Shown: piece after piece, positions 1 through 6,273 of the stretch | Layout: each line of letters starts with the position of its first letter | How positions within the stretch are numbered: the first letter of the stretch is position 1 | From: Rhizobiaceae bacterium | GTDB lineage: Bacteria; Pseudomonadota; Alphaproteobacteria; Rhizobiales; Rhizobiaceae | NCBI GenBank assembly: GCA_004299545.1 | Contig: SCRB01000824.1 | Location: forward strand, 1 to 6,273 | Reading direction: 5' to 3' | Length of the DNA stretch: 6,273 bases | Notes under the pieces: model-generated | Databases searched by the model: none | What the model saw: the letters and a program-made list of their open reading frames with translations, nothing else | Told to the model about the DNA's origin: nothing | Made by a program: the position numbers and the translations under genes

Positions 1-142
1 CCGCGACGAATGTGCCTGCCGTAAGGTTGCGAATGATGCGCGCCAGGACCAGCAAAATCACCAGAAGGACAAGTGCGGCAATCGTCCACATCAGCCCCGT
101 TGCATATTGCGGTCCGGCGATGTTTTCCAACCAAGCCCGCAT
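1..142 (-). CDS. FliO/MopB-like membrane protein, N-terminal part (partial)
   Basis: Only the first 47 codons are in the window; the gene continues past the left edge. The start is ATG at 142-140, preceded by a strong GGAGG Shine-Dalgarno (plus-strand CCTCC at 149-153) six bases upstream. The protein has a short polar N-terminus, one hydrophobic helix at about residues 17-36 (WTIAALVLLVILLVLARII) and then a basic stretch (RIIRNLTAGTF). This matches the N-terminal layout of the short FliO/MopB-type proteins of Rhizobiales: one membrane anchor followed by a small cytoplasmic domain. FliO proper assists assembly of the flagellar type III export gate. The rhizobial homologues are usually annotated from this domain alone, so a flagellar role is inferred rather than shown. 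The gene diverges from cckA. The call rests on pattern memory of the N-terminus; the diagnostic cytoplasmic domain is not visible. Confidence 0.6.
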   Translation of the reverse strand, partial: MRAWLENIAGPQYATGLMWTIAALVLLVILLVLARIIRNLTAGTFVA

Positions 143-264
143 GGGAAACCTCCGCTTTCTGGGACTATGCCGGGAGGGAACTTTAGAACTTCCACGGCGA
201 AGGCCGCAAGTTCGCACAAAACCCTGATCGTCTTTTGTCGTAATAAGGGATGAATTTCGTCTTC

Positions 265-285
265 ATCACGGCAGGAAAGCGTGAT
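265..285. promoter_or_regulatory. Inverted repeat ATCACG-N9-CGTGAT, possible operator
   Basis: Perfect 6-bp arms (265-270 and 280-285) flank a 9-base spacer, giving a 15-bp centre-to-centre distance. The repeat lies about 95 bp upstream of the cckA start and about 120 bp from the divergent start. It has no T-tract, so a terminator is unlikely. The geometry could suit a dimeric regulator, but no specific family is indicated, and a 6-bp match can occur by chance. Confidence 0.25.
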
Positions 286-369
286 TTCCCCGCCTTTTCT
301 CCGCAAGGCCTTTCGCACGCGGGGAGAATGTGATTCAAGCAGGGAAAACGGCTTTTCGCGGCATAAGGC

Positions 370-375
370 AGGGGA
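370..375 (+). promoter_or_regulatory. cckA ribosome binding site
   Basis: The purine-rich AGGGGA lies four bases before ATG at 380, with a further AAGG at 365-368. It favours the start at 380 over an in-frame ATG at 281. The 33 residues between those two ATGs are arginine-rich and lack any domain signature. Confidence 0.6.
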
Positions 376-379
376 CAAG

Positions 380-2956
380 ATGGCCAGGGAAACCCGCGGA
401 GATTTCTATCCGGACCCGATCGTCGACCAGACGGCGGGTCCCGGCGTGATTGCACGTCTCGTCGTCTTTATCGTCGTCCTTACCGCCGCTGCCTTCGCCT
501 TCGTCCTGTTCCGCGCCAGACTTGGCGATACCTTCCTGCTCGGAATCCTGGGAATCCTGGCGATGATCGGCATCGGCTATCTTTTCGCCAGCGTCATGGG
601 CTTCGTGCAACTCGCCCCGCGTGCGACCGGCGACGCGCTTTCCAAGGCTTTCCTCGATTCGATGCGGACCGGGCTTGTCGTCACCGATCTCAAGGGACGC
701 ATCGTCTATGCCAACAAGGCCTATGCGAACATGACGGGCGCCGCTTCCCCCGCCGATCTGCAAACGGTGGAGGGACTGTTGTCCGACAGTCCCGAAGCTT
801 CCCCTGTGATCGGACCGATCGCCGCTGGTCTGAGGGATGGCGAGGCGGGTGACGGGGAGTTCCGCCTTCCGCAATCCCTGAAGCCCGGAGCGCCTTCAGG
901 CGCGTGCTGGTATCGCGCCGAGGCGCGTGCCTTCCAGGTGCCCGGACGGCGCCAGCCCCTGCTTGCGTGGCAATTGGCCGACATTTCGCGCGAGCGCGCC
1001 GAGCAGGAACGCTTCTTTCTCGACCTGCAGCAGGCGATCGACCATCTCGACCATGCCCCGGCTGGTTTTTTTGCCGCCGATCCGGACGGCCGCGTGACGT
1101 ATATCAACGCCACCCTCGCCGAGTGGCTCGGCATCGATCTTGCCAGCTTCACGCCGGGCGCGACCTCGATGCCGGCGATCGTGGCCGGCGACGGCATGGC
1201 GCTGGTCAGGGCGGTGAAGGCGGACCCCGGTTCCACCCGCAACGCCGTCATCGACCTGGATCTCGCTACCCGCACCGGCGAGGTATTGCCCGTCCGATTC
1301 CTGCATCGCGTGACGGCGACGCGGGAAGGAGCGCCCGGATCGACGCGCACGATCGTTCTGAACCGTATGCAGGGCGAGGATTCCTCCGCCGACCTGAGGG
1401 CCGCGGAAGTGCGGTTTACGCGTTTCTTCAACTCCACGCCGATGGCGATCGCCGGTGTGGATGCAGACGGCCGCATCCTGCGCACCAACGCGCCTTTCCT
1501 GTCGCTTTTCGGCAGCGAGATCGACCACGACGCGATCAACAGCGGCATACGACTCGACACCGTGATCGAAGAGCGTGACCGCCAGCAATTCGCCCAGGCC
1601 CTCGACCGCGCCAAGCAGCATCAGGCCGATATCGAGCCGATCGACACCGTGTTGCCGAACGACGCCGAGCGGCATGTCCGATTCTATGTCAACGCCGTGG
1701 CTGATTCCGGCGCCGCCGAAGGTGCGGAGGAGGCGGCCATCGTCTATGCCGTGGAAATGACGGAGCAGAAGGCGCTCGAGGCGCAGATGGCGCAAAGCCA
1801 GAAGATGCAGGCCGTCGGCCAACTCGCCGGCGGCATCGCGCACGATTTCAACAACGTGCTGACGGCGATCATCATGGCGGCGGACCTCCTGCTCACCAAT
1901 CACCGGCCCTCCGATCCGTCCTTCCCGGACATCATGAACATCAAGCAGAATGCCAACAAGGCTGCGTCGCTGGTGCGCCAGTTGCTGGCATTCTCCCGCC
2001 GCCAGACGCTGCGGCCCGAAGTTCTCAACCTCACTGACGTCCTTGCCGATGTGAGGACGCTGCTTGCGCGCCTTGCCGGCAACGAGGTCCATCTCAAGAT
2101 CGATCACGGTCGCGATTTATGGCCAGTGAAGGCGGATATCGGCCAGTTCGAGCGGGTGATCATGAACCTCACCGCCAACGCACGTGACGCCATGCCGGGC
2201 GGGGGAGATCTGACGCTTCGCACGCGCAATGTCGCCGCCGACGAATGCGCCGCCTATGGCGCGCGCGAACTCCTGCCCGCCGATTATGTGCTGGTCGAGG
2301 CCGAGGATACCGGCACCGGCATGGAGCCGGAGGTGATAAAGAAGATTTTCGAGCCGTTCTTCACCACCAAGGAAGTGGGGAAGGGGACGGGGCTTGGCCT
2401 TTCCATGGTCTACGGCATCGTCAAGCAGACAGGTGGCTTCATCTTCTGCGACTCGGAGATCGGCAAAGGCACGGTTTTCCGCATCTTCCTGCCGCGCTAC
2501 GTGCCGAAGCCTTCCGCCGAGACCGACACCCCCGCGCCCGAAACGGCTGTTGCCGTGATAAAGACTGTCGAGGCGCAGGATCTTTCCGGTTCGGCCAACG
2601 TGCTCCTCGTCGAAGACGAGGACGCTGTCAGGATGGGAGGCGTCAGGGCGTTGAGGTCTCGGGGCTACACCGTCCATGAGGCGTCGTCCGGCGTCGAAGC
2701 GCTTGACCTTTACAAGGAACTTGGCGGCAAGATCGATATCGTGGTTTCCGATGTCGTCATGCCCGAAATGGACGGCCCGACGCTACTCGGAGAATTGCGC
2801 AAGATGAAACCCGATATCCGCTTCATCTTCGTCTCGGGTTACGCCGAGGATGCCTTTGCCAAGAACCTGCCCGCCGACGCGCAATTCGGTTTCCTGCCGA
2901 AGCCTTTTTCGCTCAAGCAACTGGCGACGAGCGTGAAGGAGATGCTCGAAAGCTGA
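380..2956 (+). CDS. cckA: Cell-cycle hybrid histidine kinase CckA
   Basis: Membrane-bound hybrid sensor kinase/phosphatase that sends phosphate through the phosphotransferase ChpT to the master regulator CtrA (and to CpdR), and so couples replication and division in alphaproteobacteria. The 858 residues show two membrane helices (about 24-44 and 52-74), three PAS-like domains (about 86-200, 217-335 and 345-465), a HisKA dimerisation domain with phospho-acceptor His488 in GGIAHDFNN, and a HATPase domain with N-box Asn600 (NLTANARDA), G1 DTGTGM at 643-648, F-box FEPFFTT and G2 GKGTGLG at 667-673. A proline-rich linker (about 709-738) leads to a receiver with acidic Glu745/Asp746, phospho-acceptor Asp791 ([10 protein letters not shown]), Ser819 and Lys841. 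Every catalytic residue is present. It is longer than Caulobacter CckA (about 690 residues); the difference lies mainly ahead of the kinase core. ATG at 380 was chosen for its RBS and because MARETRG...YPDPIVD resembles rhizobial CckA N-termini. It appears monocistronic. Confidence 0.95.
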   Translation: MARETRGDFYPDPIVDQTAGPGVIARLVVFIVVLTAAAFAFVLFRARLGDTFLLGILGILAMIGIGYLFASVMGFVQLAPRATGDALSKAFLDSMRTGLVVTDLKGRIVYANKAYANMTGAASPADLQTVEGLLSDSPEASPVIGPIAAGLRDGEAGDGEFRLPQSLKPGAPSGACWYRAEARAFQVPGRRQPLLAWQLADISRERAEQERFFLDLQQAIDHLDHAPAGFFAADPDGRVTYINATLAEWLGIDLASFTPGATSMPAIVAGDGMALVRAVKADPGSTRNAVIDLDLATRTGEVLPVRFLHRVTATREGAPGSTRTIVLNRMQGEDSSADLRAAEVRFTRFFNSTPMAIAGVDADGRILRTNAPFLSLFGSEIDHDAINSGIRLDTVIEERDRQQFAQALDRAKQHQADIEPIDTVLPNDAERHVRFYVNAVADSGAAEGAEEAAIVYAVEMTEQKALEAQMAQSQKMQAVGQLAGGIAHDFNNVLTAIIMAADLLLTNHRPSDPSFPDIMNIKQNANKAASLVRQLLAFSRRQTLRPEVLNLTDVLADVRTLLARLAGNEVHLKIDHGRDLWPVKADIGQFERVIMNLTANARDAMPGGGDLTLRTRNVAADECAAYGARELLPADYVLVEAEDTGTGMEPEVIKKIFEPFFTTKEVGKGTGLGLSMVYGIVKQTGGFIFCDSEIGKGTVFRIFLPRYVPKPSAETDTPAPETAVAVIKTVEAQDLSGSANVLLVEDEDAVRMGGVRALRSRGYTVHEASSGVEALDLYKELGGKIDIVVSDVVMPEMDGPTLLGELRKMKPDIRFIFVSGYAEDAFAKNLPADAQFGFLPKPFSLKQLATSVKEMLES

Positions 2957-2988
2957 GCGGGGGGCCATTGCCGAGGACAGACCTACAT

Positions 2989-3099
2989 CACCCCACCCGG
3001 CTCGCTTTGCTCGGCACCCTCGCCTTGCAGGTGAGGGAAAAGCGGCGCCGCCGCGGCTTTTCTCCACCTTCGAGGTGGCCCGAAGGGCCCGAGGGGGTG
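2989..3099. repeat. Mosaic palindromic intergenic element (RIME-like)
   Basis: An element of about 111 bp bounded by inverted CACCCC (2989-2994) and GGGGTG (3094-3099). Inside is a chain of hairpins: CCCTCGCCT/AGGTGAGGG around a TGC loop (3017-3037, one G-T pair), GAAAAGC/GCTTTTC (3037-3043 with 3056-3062) enclosing a GC-only core, CCACCT/AGGTGG around TCG (3064-3078), and GGCCC/GGGCC around GAA (3077-3089). It is GC-rich, lies just after a stop codon between convergent genes, and resembles the Rhizobium-specific intergenic mosaic elements and related repeats of Rhizobiales. Family membership is from memory, and copy number cannot be seen in one window. It could also act as an RNA stabiliser or attenuator at the 3' end of cckA mRNA. 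Confidence 0.6.
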
Positions 3100-3169
3100 T
3101 CAATCGGGCACGAAGGATCAAACCATATCATTATTGGCTATTTATGCTGACTGAAGCAAAACTGCTTTC

Positions 3170-3205
3170 CTCAAAAAAGATGGAGCGGGAAACGGTCCCG
3201 CTCCA
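3170..3205 (-). terminator. Rho-independent terminator of the NEW3-ABC operon
   Basis: A perfect 10-bp stem (TGGAGCGGGA at 3181-3190 with TCCCGCTCCA at 3196-3205) closes a 5-base loop. Read on the minus strand, it is followed two bases later by six T residues (plus-strand A-tract at 3173-3178). It lies about 125 bases downstream of the permease stop and so should end the minus-strand transcript. On the plus strand the hairpin is followed only by a weak T-rich run (GTCTCTTGTTGT), so it may also terminate cckA transcripts less efficiently. Confidence 0.85.
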
Positions 3206-3261
3206 GTCTCTTGTTGTGACGTGATCTGTTTTGATGGCGCTACGGCTATTGCCTTGTTTCA

Positions 3262-3309
3262 GCGCAATTCCGAACGCAAAACCGCGATGCACTTTTGCTG
3301 GAATTGCGC
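3262..3309. repeat. GCGCAATTCC palindromic interspersed-type repeat
   Basis: Ten-base arms GCGCAATTCC (3262-3271) and GGAATTGCGC (3300-3309) are perfectly complementary. Nested inside is a second pair, GCAAAA (3276-3281) with TTTTGC (3293-3298). Together they form a 48-bp imperfect hairpin about 20 bp past the permease stop codon. The pattern (GCAATTCC, an A-run near GCAAAACCGC, then ACTTTT and GGAATTGC) is one I recognise as recurring in intergenic regions of Rhizobiaceae. It has no T-tract and sits between the gene and the true terminator, so it would be transcribed into the operon's 3' UTR. Confidence 0.55.
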
Positions 3310-3329
3310 GGGCGCCGGGCGATCACGTC

Positions 3330-4283
3330 TTATGCCCTCACTTCCTGCCTCTGGAAGGTCACATAGGCGGCAGTGAAGATGAGGAGCATTGCGGCGACCA
3401 TGCCGGAAAGCTGCGGCCAGACCAGCAATGCGCTTTGGCTGAAGGGCAGCGGCGCACCTGGAATGGCGCCCTCCAGCTGGTTGATGAAGACCAGCCCCAG
3501 CGATCGCGTCTGCGGGTTGAGGAGCGCGGAGGCCGTCTCGCTGAAGAGCGTATTCGGCGAAAGCCGGGCAAGCCCCGTCTGCCATTCGACGGCGTTGACG
3601 AGCGTCATCGGGTCCGTCGGGTCGATCGGCGCCAGCGCCGCCGTCAGCGCATGGGCGATCATACCCCAGAAGATCGAGAAGACGAGCCACAGTGCCAGCG
3701 CCGCAAGCGCCGATGTCGCCGCCTGCCGGAAGACGGTCGACAGGAAGAGCGACAGCGCCAGCCATACGCCCGCATAGGCGAGGCACGCGACGAGGAAGCA
3801 GAGCCCGCGCGCGATCTCCTCGCCGCTCGGCGGCAGGCCCAGCGTCAGGATGCCAAGCCCCGTCACCAGCAGCCACAGCGTCAGGAGCGAGATCGTCAAC
3901 ACGATCATGCCGCCGACGAATTTGCCGAAAAGCAGCGCATCGCGATAGATCGGCTGCGACAGGATGCGGCTCATCGTGCGGCGGCCGTATTCGCCGTTGA
4001 TGCCATCGAAGGCGAGCGCGATCGAAACGAGCGGCAGCATGAAGCCGAGAAACGCCACGAAGGACGGCACGGGCTGTTTCGATGTGGTGAGAAGGCGCAG
4101 GAACAGGAAGGGGTCCTGCCCGATCGTATTCTTGATCTCGCCGATCGCGCCATAGACGCCGCCGAAAGCGGTGAGCAGAACGAGCAGCATGACGAAATGG
4201 AAGCGCGCCGAGGAGAAATGGTCCGCCGCCTCCTTCCACGCGATGGTGGACATGCCCGAGAGGGCGGAGCCTTTACGCTGCAT
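3330..4283 (-). CDS. ABC-2 type permease, NosY-like
   Basis: Integral membrane subunit of an ABC exporter-type complex, 317 residues. Six hydrophobic segments are visible at about 29-49, 72-93, 118-147, 159-182, 190-219 and 284-309. A large non-membrane loop of about 60 residues (about 220-283) precedes the last helix. Between helices 2 and 3 the motif [19 protein letters not shown] corresponds to the family's cytoplasmic coupling segment (E-x-G-T-hydrophobic...LSQP-[IV]-x-R), which contacts the ATPase. The start at 4283 has AGGAG (plus strand 4291-4295) seven bases upstream and overlaps the ATPase stop by 11 bp. An in-frame ATG at 4328 lies deeper in the ATPase gene and is less likely; ATG at 4253 (MSTIAWKEA) is a possible alternative but lacks an RBS. 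Its partner ATPase is encoded immediately upstream. The substrate is unknown; NosY-type permeases need not transport a classical solute. Confidence 0.88.
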   Translation of the reverse strand: MQRKGSALSGMSTIAWKEAADHFSSARFHFVMLLVLLTAFGGVYGAIGEIKNTIGQDPFLFLRLLTTSKQPVPSFVAFLGFMLPLVSIALAFDGINGEYGRRTMSRILSQPIYRDALLFGKFVGGMIVLTISLLTLWLLVTGLGILTLGLPPSGEEIARGLCFLVACLAYAGVWLALSLFLSTVFRQAATSALAALALWLVFSIFWGMIAHALTAALAPIDPTDPMTLVNAVEWQTGLARLSPNTLFSETASALLNPQTRSLGLVFINQLEGAIPGAPLPFSQSALLVWPQLSGMVAAMLLIFTAAYVTFQRQEVRA

Positions 4284-5217
4284 CGGCCATCTCCTGCGTC
4301 CTGAAATAGCGGACATAGACGTCATCAAGGCTGGACTGGCTCATCGACAGGCCCTTCAGCCTGCCGCCTGCCGCGACGATCGCCGCTGCCACTTCGCCGC
4401 GTAGATCGCGGTCGGCATCGATCTGGATGCCGCCGCCCTTGCGTGGCGTGACGCCGCGTACGCCTTCGATGCCGCTCACGGCGCTCTTTGCGTCGGCGCC
4501 TTCCGCTTCGACATCGATGACATAGACGCCGCCCAGCACCTTGCCGGCGATCTCGGGCACGGTGCCGATCAATCCCGCCTTGCCGTCGCGGAAAAGAGCC
4601 ACCCGGTCGCAGACCGATTGCACCATGGCGAGAAGATGCGAGGACAAAAGCACCGTCATGCCTTCCCCGGCGAAGGACGCAATCAGCTCCAGAAGTTCCT
4701 GCGTCGATTGCGGGTCGAGACCGGATGTCGGCTCGTCGAGGATGGCGATGCGCGATCCCTTGGCGACAAGTTCGGCAAGGCCGAGCCGCTGGCGCATGCC
4801 GCGCGAGAACGTCTTGACCCTGCGGTCCGCGACATGCGCAAGGCGCACGCGCTGAAGGGCTTCCCCGATCCGCTTTTCCCGCTCGGCGGCAGGAATGCCG
4901 GAGAGCTTGGCCGTATAGCGCAGGTTCTCGCGCGCGGTCAGTTGGTCATAGAAGCCAATCGCATCGGGCAGGTACCCGACCTCGCGCTTGACCATGAGCG
5001 GCTCGCGCAAGGGGTTGTGCCCGAGAACGCTGACCGTCCCCGATGATGGCTCGGTCAGGCCGAGAAGCATGAGGATGGTCGTCGTCTTGCCCGAGCCGTT
5101 CGGCCCGAGAAGGCCGAACACCTCGCCCGCTTCGATGTTGAGGTCGAGCCCGTCGACGGCAATCGTTCCGCCATAGCGCTTCGTGAGGCCCCTGGCCTCT
5201 ATGACGATATCGCTCAT
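4273..5217 (-). CDS. ABC transporter ATP-binding protein, NosF-like
   Basis: Cytoplasmic ATPase that should drive the downstream permease; 314 residues. Walker A GPNGSGKT is at 38-45, the signature is FSRGMRQR (137-144, in place of LSGGQ), Walker B AILDEP is at 158-163, the D-loop SGLD is at 165-168 and the H-loop is His194. The Q-loop position reads [14 protein letters not shown], with Asp84 where Gln is usual; the GYLP-acidic form is common in the NosF/CcmA-like branch. Residues about 225-314 form a C-terminal extension ([10 protein letters not shown]...LDDVYVRYF) typical of ATPases paired with ABC-2 permeases. The start at 5217 overlaps the upstream stop as ATGA. The only SD-like GAGG is 11 bases away, so translational coupling is likely. 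The longer in-frame upstream extension lies wholly inside the neighbouring gene and was rejected. Confidence 0.92.
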   Translation of the reverse strand: MSDIVIEARGLTKRYGGTIAVDGLDLNIEAGEVFGLLGPNGSGKTTTILMLLGLTEPSSGTVSVLGHNPLREPLMVKREVGYLPDAIGFYDQLTARENLRYTAKLSGIPAAEREKRIGEALQRVRLAHVADRRVKTFSRGMRQRLGLAELVAKGSRIAILDEPTSGLDPQSTQELLELIASFAGEGMTVLLSSHLLAMVQSVCDRVALFRDGKAGLIGTVPEIAGKVLGGVYVIDVEAEGADAKSAVSGIEGVRGVTPRKGGGIQIDADRDLRGEVAAAIVAAGGRLKGLSMSQSSLDDVYVRYFRTQEMADAA

Positions 5218-6273
5218 CTGCGGCCATACCTCGTCACAGCGCCCGCCATCACGAGAACGGCGACGCCGATGACGCCAAGACCGGCGAAACCCCAGGCGGT
5301 CGAGGTTTCGACCGTAACGCGGAATTTGAGGTCGTCGGATGCGCCGTCTCCGTCGGCATCCACATTGACCGAATAGTCGCCGGCGATGGCATTGGAGGCT
5401 GGTGTGATCCGCATTTCGGCCTTTGCCTTGCCGCCTGGCGGAATCTGGTCGACCTTGGCCGGGTCGAAATCCACTTTCCATCCTGACGGCGCGTCGGCGG
5501 AAAGTTTGACGGCCTTGGCGACGGCGCCGCCATTGTTGTTCACGGTAACGGAGAAGGTATGCTCCTTGCCGGCGATGGCGCTGCCGGAAAGCATTCCGCC
5601 GGGGCCGACAAGCGCCAGTTGCGGCTGGCCGGTGATGTCGAGCACGACGGGCGTTTCCGCCTGCGCCTTGCCGCTGTTCATACCGACGAGAACCTTGTAC
5701 TGGCCGGCCGGGACATCTTGCGGTGGCTTGACCGACAGCTTCAGATCCTTCGACTGGTTGGCCTTGATCGGAACCGAGGTCAACTCCTGCGAACCGTATT
5801 GCTCCTTGAAGGTCGTATCGAAGCCGGCCGGCGCGCGTGCGGCGAGATTGACGGTCACGTCCTGCGGGCTGTCGTTCTTGACGGTCAGGTCGTAGTCGAA
5901 ATTGGATTTGGCCGAACCGCGGAGCGCCGGAAGCTTGGCTTCGAGCTTCAGCGCGGCGGGAGCCGGAGCGGCGAGCGTGACATCGAGCGGCAGCGACAGC
6001 TTTTCGTCGGCACCCGTGCCGGTCAGCGTCAATTGATAAGCCTTTTTGGCGGCCTCCTTGGCCGGCGTGATCTTGACGGTGATGTCGCGTGTCTGGCCCG
6101 GTCCGACCATCGCGGCCCTGATCGGCTTGCCGTCGCCGTCGAATTCATAGGTCCACCCATCCGGCAGCCCTTCAAGGGCGAGCGCGATGCGTTTCGGCGG
6201 CACGCCATGGTTCGCAAGCGAGACGTCGAGAGTAAAGGACGAGCCTGCCGTTTCCGTCACCGCAGGAAAATCG
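5214..6273 (-). CDS. NEW3/Ig-like repeat membrane-anchored protein (partial, COG1470-like)
   Basis: The 352 C-terminal residues are visible; the frame is open to the right edge, so the true start and any signal peptide lie outside. A GTG at 6260 is internal, not the start. The visible part holds three successive beta-rich Ig-like units of about 100 residues (about 1-100, 107-215 and 227-323). They share the NEW3 pattern: an N-terminal G-x-x-F/D-x-x-V-x-N-x-G strand, a middle P-x-G-W/F ([27 protein letters not shown]), a P-x-G or N-x-S-K-D turn before a strand, and a closing G-x-Y strand. A membrane helix (about 326-344) and a short basic tail YGRR follow. This predicts an extracytoplasmic protein anchored by its C-terminus. 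NEW3 domains occur in alpha-galactosidases and in many predicted membrane proteins. No catalytic domain is visible. The ATGA overlap with the ATPase gene argues for a shared complex. Confidence 0.82.
   Translation of the reverse strand, partial: DFPAVTETAGSSFTLDVSLANHGVPPKRIALALEGLPDGWTYEFDGDGKPIRAAMVGPGQTRDITVKITPAKEAAKKAYQLTLTGTGADEKLSLPLDVTLAAPAPAALKLEAKLPALRGSAKSNFDYDLTVKNDSPQDVTVNLAARAPAGFDTTFKEQYGSQELTSVPIKANQSKDLKLSVKPPQDVPAGQYKVLVGMNSGKAQAETPVVLDITGQPQLALVGPGGMLSGSAIAGKEHTFSVTVNNNGGAVAKAVKLSADAPSGWKVDFDPAKVDQIPPGGKAKAEMRITPASNAIAGDYSVNVDADGDGASDDLKFRVTVETSTAWGFAGLGVIGVAVLVMAGAVTRYGRR

Larger units (their letters stand above)
143..379. other. Divergent intergenic region between the FliO-like gene and cckA
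   Basis: These 237 bp separate two divergent start codons and must hold the promoters for both genes. No convincing -35/-10 pair or full CtrA box (TTAA-N7-TTAA) was found. Two signals stand out: the inverted repeat at 265-285 and a GATTC (GANTC, the CcrM methylation motif) at 332-336, about 45 bp before the cckA start. Short ORFs that cross this region on both strands have no recognisable protein features and were not called. Confidence 0.5.
2957..3329. other. Convergent intergenic region, no gene, rich in palindromes
   Basis: These 373 bp lie between the stop codons of two convergent transcription units. They contain a mosaic palindromic element (2989-3099), an AT-rich stretch (about 3118-3178), a strong hairpin with a poly-A flank (3170-3205) and a second long imperfect palindrome (3262-3309). 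No ORF here has a credible start, RBS or protein signature. cckA has no obvious intrinsic terminator of its own. Confidence 0.7.

Noticed and set aside
91..378. Minus-strand ORF of 95 codons across the cckA upstream region
   Set aside because: It overlaps the start of the FliO-like gene in a different frame, has no RBS of note and shows no protein signature.
281..379. N-terminal extension of CckA from ATG at 281
   Set aside because: The 33 extra residues are arginine-rich with no domain, the ATG at 281 overlaps the inverted repeat arm, and the RBS and family N-terminus both fit ATG at 380.
896..2107. Minus-strand ORF of 403 codons opposite cckA
   Set aside because: It lies entirely within the conserved CckA coding region and its product is His/Arg/Gly-rich with no recognisable fold. 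It is a shadow of third-position GC bias.
2968..3150. Small plus-strand ORF over the mosaic repeat
   Set aside because: It simply reads through the palindromic element; its composition reflects the hairpins.
2989..3309. CRISPR array or IS remnant in the convergent gap
   Set aside because: There are no regularly spaced direct repeats and no transposase fragment; the repeats are inverted and of two unrelated types.
3231..4304. Plus-strand ORF of 357 codons opposite the permease gene
   Set aside because: It is antisense to a clear six-TM permease. Its product is an extreme Arg/Glu/Gln-rich, low-complexity sequence with no domain, as expected of a GC-rich shadow frame.
5218..5481. N-terminal extension of the ABC ATPase
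   Set aside because: It would overlap the NEW3 gene by 268 bp in another frame and encodes an Arg-rich non-domain stretch. The ATGA overlap and the [17 protein letters not shown] start fit ABC ATPases.
6258..6260. GTG as the start of the NEW3 protein
   Set aside because: The frame stays open upstream to the window edge with Ig-like strand sequence already under way, and no RBS or signal peptide precedes the GTG.

Overview
The window looks like chromosomal DNA of a GC-rich alphaproteobacterium in the Rhizobiales, most likely Rhizobiaceae (Rhizobium, Agrobacterium, Ensifer or Shinella type). The basis is a three-PAS hybrid CckA kinase of the rhizobial size, a divergent FliO-like gene next to it, and two kinds of intergenic palindromic element that resemble those scattered through rhizobial genomes. 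The genus cannot be fixed from the sequence alone.

Layout from left to right: (1) positions 1-142, minus strand, hold the 5' end of a short membrane protein of the FliO/MopB type, which runs off the left edge. (2) Positions 143-379 are a divergent intergenic region with one small inverted repeat and one GANTC site. (3) Positions 380-2956, plus strand, encode CckA, the hybrid histidine kinase at the head of the CtrA cell-cycle phosphorelay. All catalytic boxes and the C-terminal receiver are intact. (4) Positions 2957-3329 carry no gene. They hold a roughly 110-bp mosaic palindromic element, an intrinsic terminator facing the minus-strand operon, and a second interspersed-type palindrome. (5) Positions 3330-6273, minus strand, are a tightly packed operon, transcribed right to left: a membrane-anchored protein with Ig-like NEW3-type domains (5' end beyond the right edge), an ABC ATPase overlapping it by ATGA, and a six-TM ABC-2 permease overlapping the ATPase by 11 bp.

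The two gene blocks converge on the intergenic repeats. CckA belongs to the core alphaproteobacterial cell-cycle circuit. The three-gene operon has the architecture of a NosDFY-like machine (an extracytoplasmic beta-rich partner, an ATPase and a NosY-like permease), with an Ig-like repeat protein in place of NosD. Its substrate is unknown, and it is the least characterised part of the window. No phage, IS, CRISPR, tRNA or rRNA was seen.
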